From Diadema setosum (taxonomy: Eukaryota; Echinodermata; Echinoidea; Diadematoida; Diadematidae): a DNA stretch of 64,000 nucleotides. This document shows positions 1 through 9,899 of this stretch, piece after piece. The notes beneath the pieces were generated by a model. That model was not told the origin of the DNA. It did no database searches and worked only from the letters and a program-made list of their open reading frames with translations. The stretch lies in contig CM067067.1 in NCBI GenBank assembly GCA_033980235.1, forward strand, positions 28,542,451 through 28,606,450, read 5' to 3'. A program made the translations under genes and the position numbers. Each line of letters begins with the position of its first letter. Within the stretch, counting starts at the first letter, position 1.

Positions 1-1036
1 AATTCAATATCATTCATTTACAGTTTCAATCGAGAGAAAATTCGTTCAATCTAACGACGCAAAGTTGTCATTCGATTTATATCCAGCTGGCAGACGTTCA
101 AGTTCGATCTAAATACAACTGTACCACTTTCAATTGCATGCATAGGCACCCACCGGCGCGCTTTGAACTCAGTCATCATACATACACAAGTTCTGTAGTT
201 CTATGCAATTCTTTCTATTATTTTTTTCGCATCCTATTCACTATTTAAATTATGTAATTCTCATTTTCAAAATTAACTTTATAAATGTTCTATATATCTT
301 TCTTTCCCTTTTAATCCTATCTCCAATTCACTTAATTAGCTATTCGACAGTTTCAATATAACATGGTATGGTTACAACTCATAAAATTTTACGTGTAAAA
401 ACGTGTAATTGTATTATGCACTTTTTTTTTTACAGCTTGCTTTATATCACATTTCGTGTTTGATCCATATATAATGGGCCTACATCTGCGATAAAGTGGT
501 ATGATGCTGATATACTGACCTCCGGTTATTGCCATCTTTGGAGCATATTACAGGTGTGATAAATAACTGATGACAAATGATGTAGCAGGATGTCAGATGT
601 TCTACGGTGTCGTTCTTTATATCCCATAGTTTGTTATTTCATTAACTTTTGTTCCATATTCTTATTCTAGACTTCCGTTTATGTTAATTTTTTTCCATTA
701 CTCCATTGATTTGTACAGACCATTAAAGAAAAATGTCGAAAGCTTCTATACATCGAAAATCCTGCAATTAACATCCTGTGTCATCAGTAATTTATCACGC
801 CTATTCATGTATGATATATTAGGGCTACAGTAGATACCATGGTTTTTCCTCTCGGGCAACTGAAGTCTTTAAATTTGAAATCTTGGTGGCCTGACTCGAG
901 AAGAAATGTAGTGGCCCGAAATAGAAAACTTCATTTTGAATCTTAGATGCCCGATCGAGCCATCAAATGATTTTTTTTTTGTTTCGTTTTATTAGGTGGC
1001 TCGACATCAATTTTTAGTGTCCCCTATACTGTATAC

Positions 1037-1078
<42 letters not shown>

Positions 1079-1229
1079 TAGATAACGACATACCTCTATA
1101 ACAGCGGGACATTCCCTTTTTTTTTTGACAATTATTCGTTATTGCTGAAGTAAAGTTTTTCAGCAGTCGATCTGTTGATGCGCCAGACAGATTGTCAGGC
1201 ACGACTGAGAGTGGTTGTACCATTCAACC
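1..1229. other. Unassigned AT-rich DNA at window edge
   Basis: No gene or complete element is recognisable. The first 130 bases contain short words like those of the foldback at 19686-20835 (ATTCA, TTCG and GTCATTC spaced every few bases), so an element end may lie here. Around 880-1015 there are phrases (GTGGCCTGACTCGAG, GGTGGCTCGACATCA) resembling the small inverted-repeat element at 25590-25779. The rest looks anonymous. Confidence 0.4.
1041..1076. repeat. (TA)n microsatellite
   Basis: Eighteen TA dinucleotides run without interruption, followed by GATAGATA. A plain microsatellite. The small open frame across it is an artefact of the repeat. Confidence 0.95.
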
Positions 1230-1378
1230 TGGGGCCCGTTTCATAAAACTTGTCATCAGTGACAAGTTGTCATAAATGTGACAAGCTACTGAAATCCTTG
1301 CATCTGATTTGCTGAGAGCAAATTTGTCATAGAAATGTGGCAGTTGTCACTGATGACAAGTTCATGAAACGGGCCCCA
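1230..1378. mobile_element. MITE with GGGGCCCGTTTCAT inverted termini
   Basis: A 149-bp unit starts TGGGGCCCGTTTCATAAAAC and ends GTTCATGAAACGGGCCCCA. The inverted termini extend inward over GTCATCAGTGACAA, about 36 bp in all with a few mismatches. The core contains CTACTGAAATCCTTGCATC. The reverse complement of nearly the same core sits inside the MITE at 32966-33104, although the outer termini differ. It has no coding capacity, so it is a non-autonomous DNA element that depends on a transposase encoded elsewhere. The superfamily is not clear from the sequence. Confidence 0.85.
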
Positions 1379-2104
1379 AATGGAGAGTACAGAGACCATA
1401 AGCAGTAGCGAAAAATACCGACTAAACTTTAAAAAATGTTATCAGAGCTTCAAGTGTTACGACTGTTTTAAATTTCTCATGTGATACATAATATAAGGAG
1501 TAAGTAATTAATTAAAGTAATAAGAATTTTCTGTGCTTCCATTTCACAGAACTCTGAGGGAACTGAAAACAGCGCAAGAATCCAACATTAACAATGATTT
1601 GTAGAAGAACTTGGCATTTTTTGACTTGGTATATATCACAATGTATTACTGTTTTGACCTGGTCTGAATTTCTTGATTTGCTCTCCCCTTCTTTTCTACA
1701 CACAACCACTGATTATTCGGGGCTTACAGCCAAACAATCTTGCTTCTGCTATTTGTTATCTTGACATTAATGCTTAAATGTAGGTCCCCGTCATACCTCC
1801 GTAATATTTGTACAATCCGAAACCTAAATTCCGGTACACAAGTGGTTATTATCAACATTATTGGGTGCATAATAATATATGATATGCGTGTATTCTTTTG
1901 TTTGTTTACAATTAAAAAAAACAATAACGTGCCCACATACAATTTTCAATATGATCTAATGAGGAAAAAACCCATGAAATAAAATAAATTCTAGTTGAAT
2001 GCTACATTGCATGCAATTCCATCTTCTGGTTCGTTCCTATCTTGAGATTAATGGAAATTACACAATCATCAACTTGTATACCTGCCTAACCTGTTATGTG
2101 TCAC

Positions 2105-2180
2105 ATAGAACTAAATCATGAAAAACAGACATGACGTTTTGTATAGAACTAAATCATGAAAAACAGACATGACGTTTTGT
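2105..2180. repeat. 38-bp perfect tandem duplication
   Basis: A 38-base unit starting ATAGAACTAAATCATG occurs twice in exact succession (2105-2142 and 2143-2180) in otherwise unique AT-rich DNA. The identity implies a recent duplication by slippage or an assembly artefact. Confidence 0.95.
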
Positions 2181-2199
2181 AAGTTATGCTCTAGTCATT

Positions 2200-3349
2200 T
2201 TTCTTCTATGTTGTTTAATTAATCGGGTATTTGTTATTTTGTGTTTTAATTGTTTCCTCAGGGAATTTCCTACGTCGCGAAATCGTACAATTTTAACAAG
2301 GTGAATAGTAAAGTTAGGAAATGGCGTTTACTGAAAAACAACAACAAACAGCCAAATATACAACCAGAAAAAAATCTGTGAATCGGTTGTTAATTTATGA
2401 TATAACGACACAACCAGTTTGCTTGTTTGATTATGAATTCCTATATGATACTAATCAAAGTAATTTTGAGTACTATAGTTATGGTCGTCTTTTAAGTAAA
2501 TATCTTGTGAATTCAAGGTTCGAGGAACTCGAAAGAAATATCTTTTTATCAAAACACTGTAAATTATATTCAAAACCGCTACAACTTACAAAAATTGGTT
2601 GGCACCATTGAAGTGAAATGTAAGTGCCACATTCGAATGCATATATGAGTGTAACTGTAAACAAGTTTTAATCATGGGAAGGACTGAAGGATTAGAAGGA
2701 AAGAAACAATAGATATAAGTATGCCCAAATCTGAACAGGCACGATAATACTATTCAGAATATATCTGAAAACCTTGACTGTTGACGGGCCTTCAGCCAAA
2801 CTGTCGTGTCGCGTATCAATCTCTCATAAACCGCAATATTCAGTTTTGTAGAAGCTACGGCCTGCTGGAATTCTCGCGCGCTGGAGCCAAGATCCCGCGA
2901 GCTCATAAAATCTTGAATCTGTTGAAAATATTGAAAAATGAAGAGGCATCATAACACAGAAAACTTTTACTGTGAGAATAAAGTCACTTTTCCAGACTTT
3001 GTTCGAAACGGTATCTTTTGTTCTCCCAGCGACGTCAGGGACTGTAAATAATTATGACAACATGATATCAGCACAATATATATGCTGTCCTACGTCGAGT
3101 AATGTCTTTATCTTTATTATCATCATTATTACTATTTGCATACAGTAGTTAATGTATAAGACATCTTAACTGAGGAATGAGAAAGACATCCCGGGAAGAG
3201 AGGAAAATGTCAAGGAATATTAAGTGATTCAGTTCAACGTTACTACCGACCTTGCACTTTTCCTGTGCACTGTACTGCTCCTGCATTTCTGGGCGAATTT
3301 CATATCAATTTGTAAAGAGATCCACCATGGTGGAACCTAGATGTATATC

Positions 3350-3387
<38 letters not shown>

Positions 3388-4880
3388 GTGTGAATGCGAT
3401 AGTGCCCCGTTATGCCAACGTAGTCAAATTTCAGAAACTTTGGACTTGTGTTGAAATTAAAGAATTTTGGCAGGATATAATTCAGTATTTTGATATAGCG
3501 GAATTAAAAAGTGTAGATCGGCAAGATATACACGTGGGCATAGAAGGAAATATTCTCACAGAGTAAAATGGTGCAATACAGTTATTTTGATAACTGAATT
3601 TATTGCATATAAGGCAAGGTTACAATTATATAAGTTACATATTGTGAGGAAGATAATAAAATCTCCATTAAATGAAATTAATTGGATTTACATTGATTGA
3701 AATGGGAGTGTTTTGAACATCACAAAAAATAATTTTCATCCCCCGCGGGTGTTTTTGTGTCCCCTATTTTTTAATCATAACAACGGCGATACCTGGTATA
3801 TCTTTCTGACAAGTATATGTGTTTAAAGGGCATTGTACCGGTTTTTTTATTTTTTTTTTTATATGTTGTTCTTTTAGTTCTAAAAGACCCAGCGGTGCAA
3901 ACAGAATCAAAATTTCATAACGATTAAGTCCGCAATTTAATGTTAAAAATGGAATTTTTAAGGTGAGAATTATGCTAATGAGATGACGAGCCCGGATGTT
4001 ATGATGTCACAGGTGTTCTCACTATTACTGATTACAAGCGCTCGCATACGCGTGCGTTAATTCGTATCGAGTAGCAGACGACGCTTAGGCCTAATTTAGC
4101 TAGCATGCGGCGCTTGTGTACTGTTCTATCCATGTAGATATCTCAAATTTCAGTAAACCAAATCGCACCAAAATTACAGGATATACTTCAAAGCATATTT
4201 CAAAGTATTCTCTTATATTTGAACGAAATCAGTAATCGAGAAGTATCAATATTGACGTCGACTTTCAAGTCGTCACTCAAAAAAAAAAAAACTCACTCTT
4301 CGCGAGAGATCTTGGCGAACGCAAGATGCACAATTTAAAACTGAAGTTAGCCGACTAGTACTGTGCGAACGGGGAATTTACGCGAGAACTAAACTCAAAA
4401 GTGTAATGATTTTTGCGACTTGTGTGATATATAAGGAACTACATTTTTCATTCAACTTACCACAAATAATTTGTAAATTTATTTATTGCCCCCGATTACT
4501 TGAAAGATCTGCCTCACGATATTAAATGGCCAACTTCAGTCTGTGCGTGCGCAGCAGGTAGGTAGGGCCTGGCCTCAATCACTCATGTTAGTCGTAGAGC
4601 AGATTATTTTTAGCGACGCCGACAGGAAAGTCGACATCTACACTTACGCTTCCTGACATGTAATTTGTTTCCAATGAACGTGAGCTGTTGGATATGAATC
4701 ATAAAGTATTTCTGTGAGTTTGGTGCCATTTGGCAAGGTGAATTTTGCGATATCTACATGGATACGGAAGTACGCTAGCACTATACCTACACCAGCGCTG
4801 GGATCGCGAAGCGGCGACACTGTGTTGGAATCTACGTGGTCAGGCCACTCTTCCGAGATATGGGTCCTAGTAGGCCTACT
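2200..4880. other. Unassigned interval
   Basis: No supported gene. A 96-residue open frame at 2321-2611 (+) has no recognisable domain, sits in AT-rich DNA and shows no splice or family evidence. Local items are a CGCG-rich patch near 2875 and an A-tract near 4280. I see nothing else. Confidence 0.4.
3351..3392. repeat. (TG)n microsatellite
   Basis: About 20 TG units with one TGCG interruption. Confidence 0.95.
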
Positions 4881-5140
4881 GAAACAAAGTGTTAGATCTA
4901 ACATTAGTCCTTGGTGTAAATAACACCACTATGAGATTTATCTCGACTACAAAACATCGGAAATCCATAAAGCAGATACCTTACCTGAAAAATTCAGCAC
5001 AGGAAAAACAGTACCTGCAGGACAAGGGTCCAGATCTAGATCTGGAGTCTGGACTTTCGTCTGGACTTTCTTCAAGTTCTGGCAGCAGGGGTATGTATAC
5101 TATAACGTTACGCTTTGCCTTATTAGCGCTGTGCACATAG

Positions 5141-7077
5141 GGCGCCAATTGGAAACGTTACAGATCATTGAGATCAGATGTCCGTAAGGCTCTTCGCAAG
5201 GCAGAAGCACAGTATATGTCGAACACCATCTTTGAGTCACTGCGTTCCAACCCTAAGAAATTCTGGTCGTATATCAAAATCAAACGTGGCAATCGTTGCG
5301 GAATCCCTGCCTTGCAAAAAGGAGAGAATCTGGTCACACACCCTGCTGGCAAAGCTGAACTACTGAATAAAGAATACCAATCAGTATTCACAAAAGAAGG
5401 CCGTGGACCCATCCCTGGACTAAGAGGTGCGAATCTACCACCCATCACAACTCTCCTGATCAATCCTGATGGAGTCTTGAAGCTACTAGAGGGATTATCA
5501 CCACACAAGGCCCCTGGTCCTGACGGAATCCTACCCTTCGTGCTGAAACAGTGTGCTCCAGAATTAACACCCATACTCACAAAATTGTATAATACTAGCA
5601 TCCAAAGAGGTACACTTCCCAGCGGATGGCTGAGGGCCAACATCACCCCGGTATTTAAAAATGGGAAGCGGTTAGATCCAACAAATTACAGGCCAATATC
5701 ACTGACATCAGTCTGCTGTAAAATCCTGGAACATATAGTATATAGTCATGATATAAATCATCTTGAGGACCACAATGTTTTATCTGATTATCAACACGGA
5801 TTTAGATCCAAAAGATCCTGTGAAACCCAACTGATTACCACCATCCAAAGCATCTCGGATGCCTGTGATAACCCAAGTGTCAAGCAAGTGGATGCTATCT
5901 TACTGGATTTCGCTAGAGCTTTTGACACTGTGCCACACCGTAGATTATTGAAGAAGATCACCCACTATGGAATCACAGGGAGTCTGCACAAGTGGATATC
6001 CGCATTTCTTACAAAACGAGAGCAATCAGTAGTTATCGAAGGGGCAAAGTCCAGTCCTGCTCAGGTAACTTCAGGTGTCCCACAGGGGACAGTCCTTGGA
6101 CCCCTATTATTCCTAATATACATCAATGATCTTCCATCTGGAATTGAGTCCAAAGTTTGTCTTTATGCCGATGACTGTATTCTATACCATGAAATCCGTT
6201 CACCGTCAGATGGTGCTGTTCTCCAAAATGACCTCCAGCGCCTAGAAAAGTGGGCTAAAACGTGGCTAATGTCATTCAAATTGCCAAAATGCCAAATGAT
6301 CCACTTCACAAAAAGGCGTACCATTATTCCAACTTCATATACACTCTACGGTCATCGCCTTGCAGAGGTGTCACAACACAAGTATTTGGGAATAACCCTG
6401 TCATCGGATCTAAAATGGAATACACATATTGACAACATCACCAACAAAGCAAGCAGTATGCTCGGATTTCTACGGCGTAACCTCCATAGAGCCCCTCTTA
6501 ATGTCAAAGTGCAGGCATATAAGAGTTTAGTCCGCCCTCACCTGGAGTACTGTAGCCCTGTTTGGGACCCGCACACTTTGAGGCTTATCCAAAAAGTAGA
6601 GGCTATACAAAGGAAAGCTGCCCGTTTCATAACCAACGATTACAATTATGGAAGCTCTGTAACAACCATGCTCCAGAATATCAAACTACCTACCCTGGAA
6701 CATAGGCGTCACATGAACAGTATCATAACCATGCACAAAATAATCTATGGCCTGGTTGATTTGCCCTTCGAAAGACATGGTGAATTCCACCCTGAACCAC
6801 TTAGAAGGACCAGGAGTTGGAAGCCTCTTCAAATCAAGCTCCCTACTTCCAGAACTGATCTCCATCTACACTCATTCTTCCCAAGAACCACCAGATACTG
6901 GAATTCCTTACCACAAGCAATAACCAATATAGCAGATCCACGCTCATTTAAAGATACATTATCCAAACATTTTGAGTAATGTCCCTCCTACCATGACCTA
7001 TGAACCAAAGTTGAGTGTTGCTCTACCAGGGCTGATCAACGTACACCATCAAGATCAAGATCAAGATCAAGATCAAG
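5141..7077 (+). mobile_element. 5'-truncated non-LTR retrotransposon (CR1/L2/Jockey-like), copy 1
   Basis: The element consists of the reverse transcriptase frame described next, a short 3' untranslated stretch and a terminal (ATCAAG)n array of about five units at 7049-7077. A short 3' microsatellite in place of a poly(A) tail is typical of CR1/L2-type LINEs. The endonuclease domain is missing: homology begins at about 5141 just after an in-frame stop, as expected of incomplete reverse transcription on insertion. A related copy lies at 16308-18570. Confidence 0.85.
5168..6979 (+). CDS. LINE reverse transcriptase fragment (ORF2-like)
   Basis: The protein is a reverse transcriptase that would copy LINE RNA into DNA at the target site. 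The frame is open for about 603 codons and ends at TAA. Visible RT motifs in order are: the linker APGPDGI near residue 116; NYRPISLT near 173; motif A LLDFARAFDTVP with Asp247; motif B SGVPQGTVLGPLL near 302; motif C LYADDC with Asp335 and Asp336; then a C-terminal domain with SLVRPHLEYCSPVWDP. The sequence before it (NWKRYRSLRSDVRKA) still reads as LINE protein back to 5141, so the apparent TTG start is only where the truncated copy begins. The upstream endonuclease domain is absent and no initiating ATG context is seen. The frame has no stops, so the insertion is probably young, but it cannot be autonomous. Confidence 0.9.
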   Translation: MRSDVRKALRKAEAQYMSNTIFESLRSNPKKFWSYIKIKRGNRCGIPALQKGENLVTHPAGKAELLNKEYQSVFTKEGRGPIPGLRGANLPPITTLLINPDGVLKLLEGLSPHKAPGPDGILPFVLKQCAPELTPILTKLYNTSIQRGTLPSGWLRANITPVFKNGKRLDPTNYRPISLTSVCCKILEHIVYSHDINHLEDHNVLSDYQHGFRSKRSCETQLITTIQSISDACDNPSVKQVDAILLDFARAFDTVPHRRLLKKITHYGITGSLHKWISAFLTKREQSVVIEGAKSSPAQVTSGVPQGTVLGPLLFLIYINDLPSGIESKVCLYADDCILYHEIRSPSDGAVLQNDLQRLEKWAKTWLMSFKLPKCQMIHFTKRRTIIPTSYTLYGHRLAEVSQHKYLGITLSSDLKWNTHIDNITNKASSMLGFLRRNLHRAPLNVKVQAYKSLVRPHLEYCSPVWDPHTLRLIQKVEAIQRKAARFITNDYNYGSSVTTMLQNIKLPTLEHRRHMNSIITMHKIIYGLVDLPFERHGEFHPEPLRRTRSWKPLQIKLPTSRTDLHLHSFFPRTTRYWNSLPQAITNIADPRSFKDTLSKHFE

Positions 7078-8000
7078 GCCTACAGCTGCAGTCGAGTGTA
7101 GGGCCTACTCATCAAAACTTGGACTGCCACGTAGAACCTACTCCTTGACTGCTCAGTAGTCCTAATCCTAGTTCTAGTATTTCAGAGTCTATGTGTACTG
7201 GGTACCGTTTTCATCTTACTAAGCGTAAATCGTGCGTGCCGTTGAAGAGAGTCTATCTACATTTGGATTTAGATTCACTCAGCCCTCATCTACGTTAGTT
7301 TGAACTGGCGAACCATCGCTCGATCATGATCATCAATGCGTAACGTTACTTACACACAGTCTTCTATGGGCAGCACGTTCGGATAACGATGCCAATTTCA
7401 TTTTGCATATCTGGAATTTCCCCACAAGTTTTATCTAAATAAAAAGCTGTTGAAGAGATTGCTTTTAAAGATTAATAGATATTGTTTAACATGTTTATTA
7501 TAGCTCCATATTGCAATTACACTAAATAACAGCTTTTGCAGTACTTCGTGTGAGATTTCATCAGTAAATTGGCATTATGTAGTTCGTCTTGCCTAAGTCG
7601 GAGTTATTCACCAAGAGCACCCATGACGTAGGCCAAATTGTGTGGATCGTTCCATGGCTTGCTCGTTTTCATGTTTTTCAAAAATTCATTACAGGCTTAT
7701 CCTTGGTTAAAAAATCCTCTCTTTCCAGTAGTAGGCATCAAAAAAATGTAGATTGGAATTATCAGACAATTAGAAAATATCAGTACAGTTGTTGTAGTTG
7801 TATAATTTCTCTTCTTTTTAAAATCATAACGGCGATGTTTGACTGGTAAAATAGTAAAATTGCAATGGTTAGGGTGAGAAGGAAAAGATGCATGGTAATT
7901 ATGTATGGGTGAAGTGGGGCTCCCCTTATCTTTTCCTTTCTCTCTCTTTTTTTTTTTGGGGGGGGGGGGAACATATAGCAAGTAATAGATCATGGTTAGG
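6980..8000. other. LINE 3' flank and unassigned DNA
   Basis: Apart from the LINE tail ending near 7077, nothing coding is supported. A T/G homopolymer tract lies at 7940-7970. The minus-strand open frame over 7697-8293 crosses that tract and the SINE and is spurious. Confidence 0.5.
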
Positions 8001-8201
8001 GGCCGGCGCGTTGTGGCGTGCGCCTGTAATCCAGCTACTTTGGAGGCAAGGGCGGTGATAAGGCTCAGTGGGTATAGCACGTCTACCTTCACACCCAAGA
8101 GTACAGGGTTCGATTCCCGAGTCTCACCAAGCAATTTTGTGTGTAAGCATTCTGTCCCCTCCAGTAAGAGGCAAAAAACACTCTGTCCCTCGGATAGGAC
8201 A
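8001..8201 (+). mobile_element. Composite SINE, 7SL-like head plus tRNA-like body (left part)
   Basis: The first 50 bases (GGCCGGCGCG, then GTGGCGTGCGCCTGTAAT, then AGCTACTTTGGAGGC) match the 5' Alu domain of SRP 7SL RNA almost base for base. They are followed at once by a tRNA-like segment at 8054-8128 and a SINE-type tail (CTGTCCCTCGGATAGGACA). The element stops at TTAA (8202), where another transposon is inserted, and resumes at 16082 with TGGAGGTACCC. It is non-coding; RNA polymerase III would transcribe it and LINE enzymes would mobilise it. SINEs headed by 7SL are best known from primates and rodents, so this combination is unusual here. Confidence 0.75.
8054..8128 (+). promoter_or_regulatory. 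tRNA-like pol III promoter (A and B boxes) of the SINE
   Basis: The A box is GGCTCAGTGGGTA (8062-8074). The B box is GGTTCGATTCC (8107-8117), an exact fit to GGTTCGANTCC. The ends GGTGATA and TCTCACC can pair over six of seven positions like an acceptor stem, so a degenerate cloverleaf of 75 bases is visible. It is continuous with the SINE and is not a free tRNA gene. Confidence 0.8.
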
Positions 8202-8619
8202 TTAACCCTATAAAGCCCGAGGAGGGGGGGGGGGCACATTGTGCCCCCACCATATTTTCGTTTGCCGCTCCTACACCCTTTACCCGATTTCAACCAAATT
8301 TGGTGACTTTTCCTAAAATCTTATTGCGCACATTTTGATGTATAATTTAGCTATGTCCAATATTGCTGGTTGCCATGGCAACCATAAACTGACAACCATG
8401 TTCGTCATGATTTTCTGTTCCAATTTCAGTTAACAGTATAATAATGGATGAAATGGGGGTTTTCTTGACTGTAATTTGCTGAAGGACCAAAGGGTGAAGG
8501 AATTATGGTTGTGAATTACCCTGAAATGGTTTTCTTGTTATTTCCTTTATTTTCTATATGACATAGGCATCAAAAAATAGATCAGAAAAATCAGTAGTGA
8601 TTCTCTTATCTACGAGATA

Positions 8620-8790
8620 CAACTGGCCGCCTGTCTCTCAAAAGTAAGCTATTCTTGAGGCTACGCCGAAAAACCCGAGAGCATTATAAGCACAGAGAAA
8701 CCAAAACAAAAACAGTCACTTGCCGCACGCACCCTCCGTGCGCTCGCTGCGCACGCACCTGGCGTGCAGGAGACCGCCACTGAATCATCC
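8620..8790. repeat. DIRS inverted terminal repeat, recombinase-side copy
   Basis: The stretch reads GGCCGCCTGTCTCTCAAAAG, then GAGGCTACGCCGAAAAACCC, then AGAAACCAAAACAAAAACAG and TTGCCGCACGCACC. The reverse complement of the same series is found at 15310-15486 and a partial third copy at 16226-16307. Confidence 0.85.
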
Positions 8791-8877
8791 TCAGTATTAA
8801 CGCAGAAGAGGGCCCTCCGACAGGAGTGACAGCCTGGTGCGAAGCGAGGTGAGGGGCGGTGGGCGGGCGCCTGAGAC

Positions 8878-8972
8878 ATGCGGCCAGTTGTATCTCGTAG
8901 ATAAGAGAATCACTACTGATTCTTCTGATCTACATTCAATACAACTGGCCGCCTGTCTCTCAAAAGTATGCT
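8878..8972. repeat. DIRS internal complementary region
   Basis: Bases 8878-8922 are the reverse complement of the outer left end (8589-8633, around CTCTTATCTACGAGATACAA). Bases 8935-8972 are the reverse complement of the outer right end (about 15435-15486, around TACATTCAGTACTGGCCGCC). Joining the complements of both ends back to back is the diagnostic internal complementary region thought to template circle closure. Confidence 0.85.
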
Positions 8973-9029
8973 AGACTGGCACAGATTAGGATTTTGGAGT
9001 CGCCGGGAAGGCTCCGCGTTGAAGGGAGG

Positions 9030-9880
9030 TGGGTATAGACCTTCAGAAAGAAAGAGGTGAAGGTGTTAGAGGAGGACCAGTATGCTGCAGACTGGATTTC
9101 CTTGAGGGGGCACCGTCGAAGAGCGCCCAGAAGGCACTAATGCTGCGAGTGTCAAGGGCGCGCGGCATAGTGACATGAGAGCCGTCGGGCCTGCGGCTTT
9201 AATTGCCGCCACGATCCACGTCAAGAAGGTATCACGAGAGGCGGGTGTGATCTGAAAGGTTCTTTATTAATTGTGAAGGGCTGTTCACCCTGCCGCTAAG
9301 GTTTTGTGCGCACTAGATACCACTTTAGCGCGTGGACAGGAAACCATACTTTGTCCTCCGGAAACGAAGACAAGTCCGGCATAGGAGGAAGGAGGATCTC
9401 AGCTGACCCGGAGGATGCCAATTGGTTTTTGGCAATGAAGTCAGTGCGTGGGAAGAGGCGAATGGTGCTCCTTTCCCAGCGGATGTGGCCGGGCGAGGTG
9501 GATAGGGCGTGGATCGTGGATCTCCTCTGTCCTGAGGCTATGGCCAACAGAAGACAGACTTAGCGGCGAGATCTCTAAGCGAAGCCTCAGCGAGAGGCTC
9601 GAAGGGTCTTTTGAGAGTGCTTCGAGTACCTTCGGCAGGCTCCGCGAGGGAAGAAGACTGCGCGAAGGGGGCCGTTGGAGGAAAATGCCTAGAAAGTCAC
9701 GTCAGCGTGGTAGAGTTAGTGGCGGACGATTCGACGGCAAAACCGGCGTGAATGGCCGCTATGGTCGAGCTATAACCTCTGATCATAGAGCTAGACCTTG
9801 TCGAAAAGATGGATCAGGGAGTCTGCGATCTTTTCTAAAAGGGGGGAGCGGGCCGGGTTGGATACCACACTCCTGACACC
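9030..9880 (-). pseudogene. DIRS tyrosine recombinase (frameshifted)
   Basis: Reading the minus strand and switching frames, recombinase blocks appear in order: ASGQRRSTIHALS with the first catalytic Arg (near 9520), TDFIAKNQ, then PASRDTFLTWIVAAIKAAGP near 9200, SAFWALFDGAP near 9110 and QSAAYWSSSNTFTSFFLK near 9070. The last block normally carries the nucleophilic Tyr two residues before the final Leu-Lys/Arg; here that position reads Phe (TSFFLK). With at least two frameshifts, the enzyme is inactive. It would have cut and joined the circular DNA intermediate at the target. Confidence 0.75.
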
Positions 9881-9899
9881 AAAATAAGGAAACCTGTGA

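Noticed and set aside
2321..2611. 96-residue plus-strand open frame as a gene
   Set aside because: No domain, no codon bias distinct from surrounding AT-rich DNA and no splice or family evidence.
8054..8128. Functional tRNA gene
   Set aside because: It is continuous with a 7SL-like head and a SINE tail, and the acceptor stem has a mismatch.
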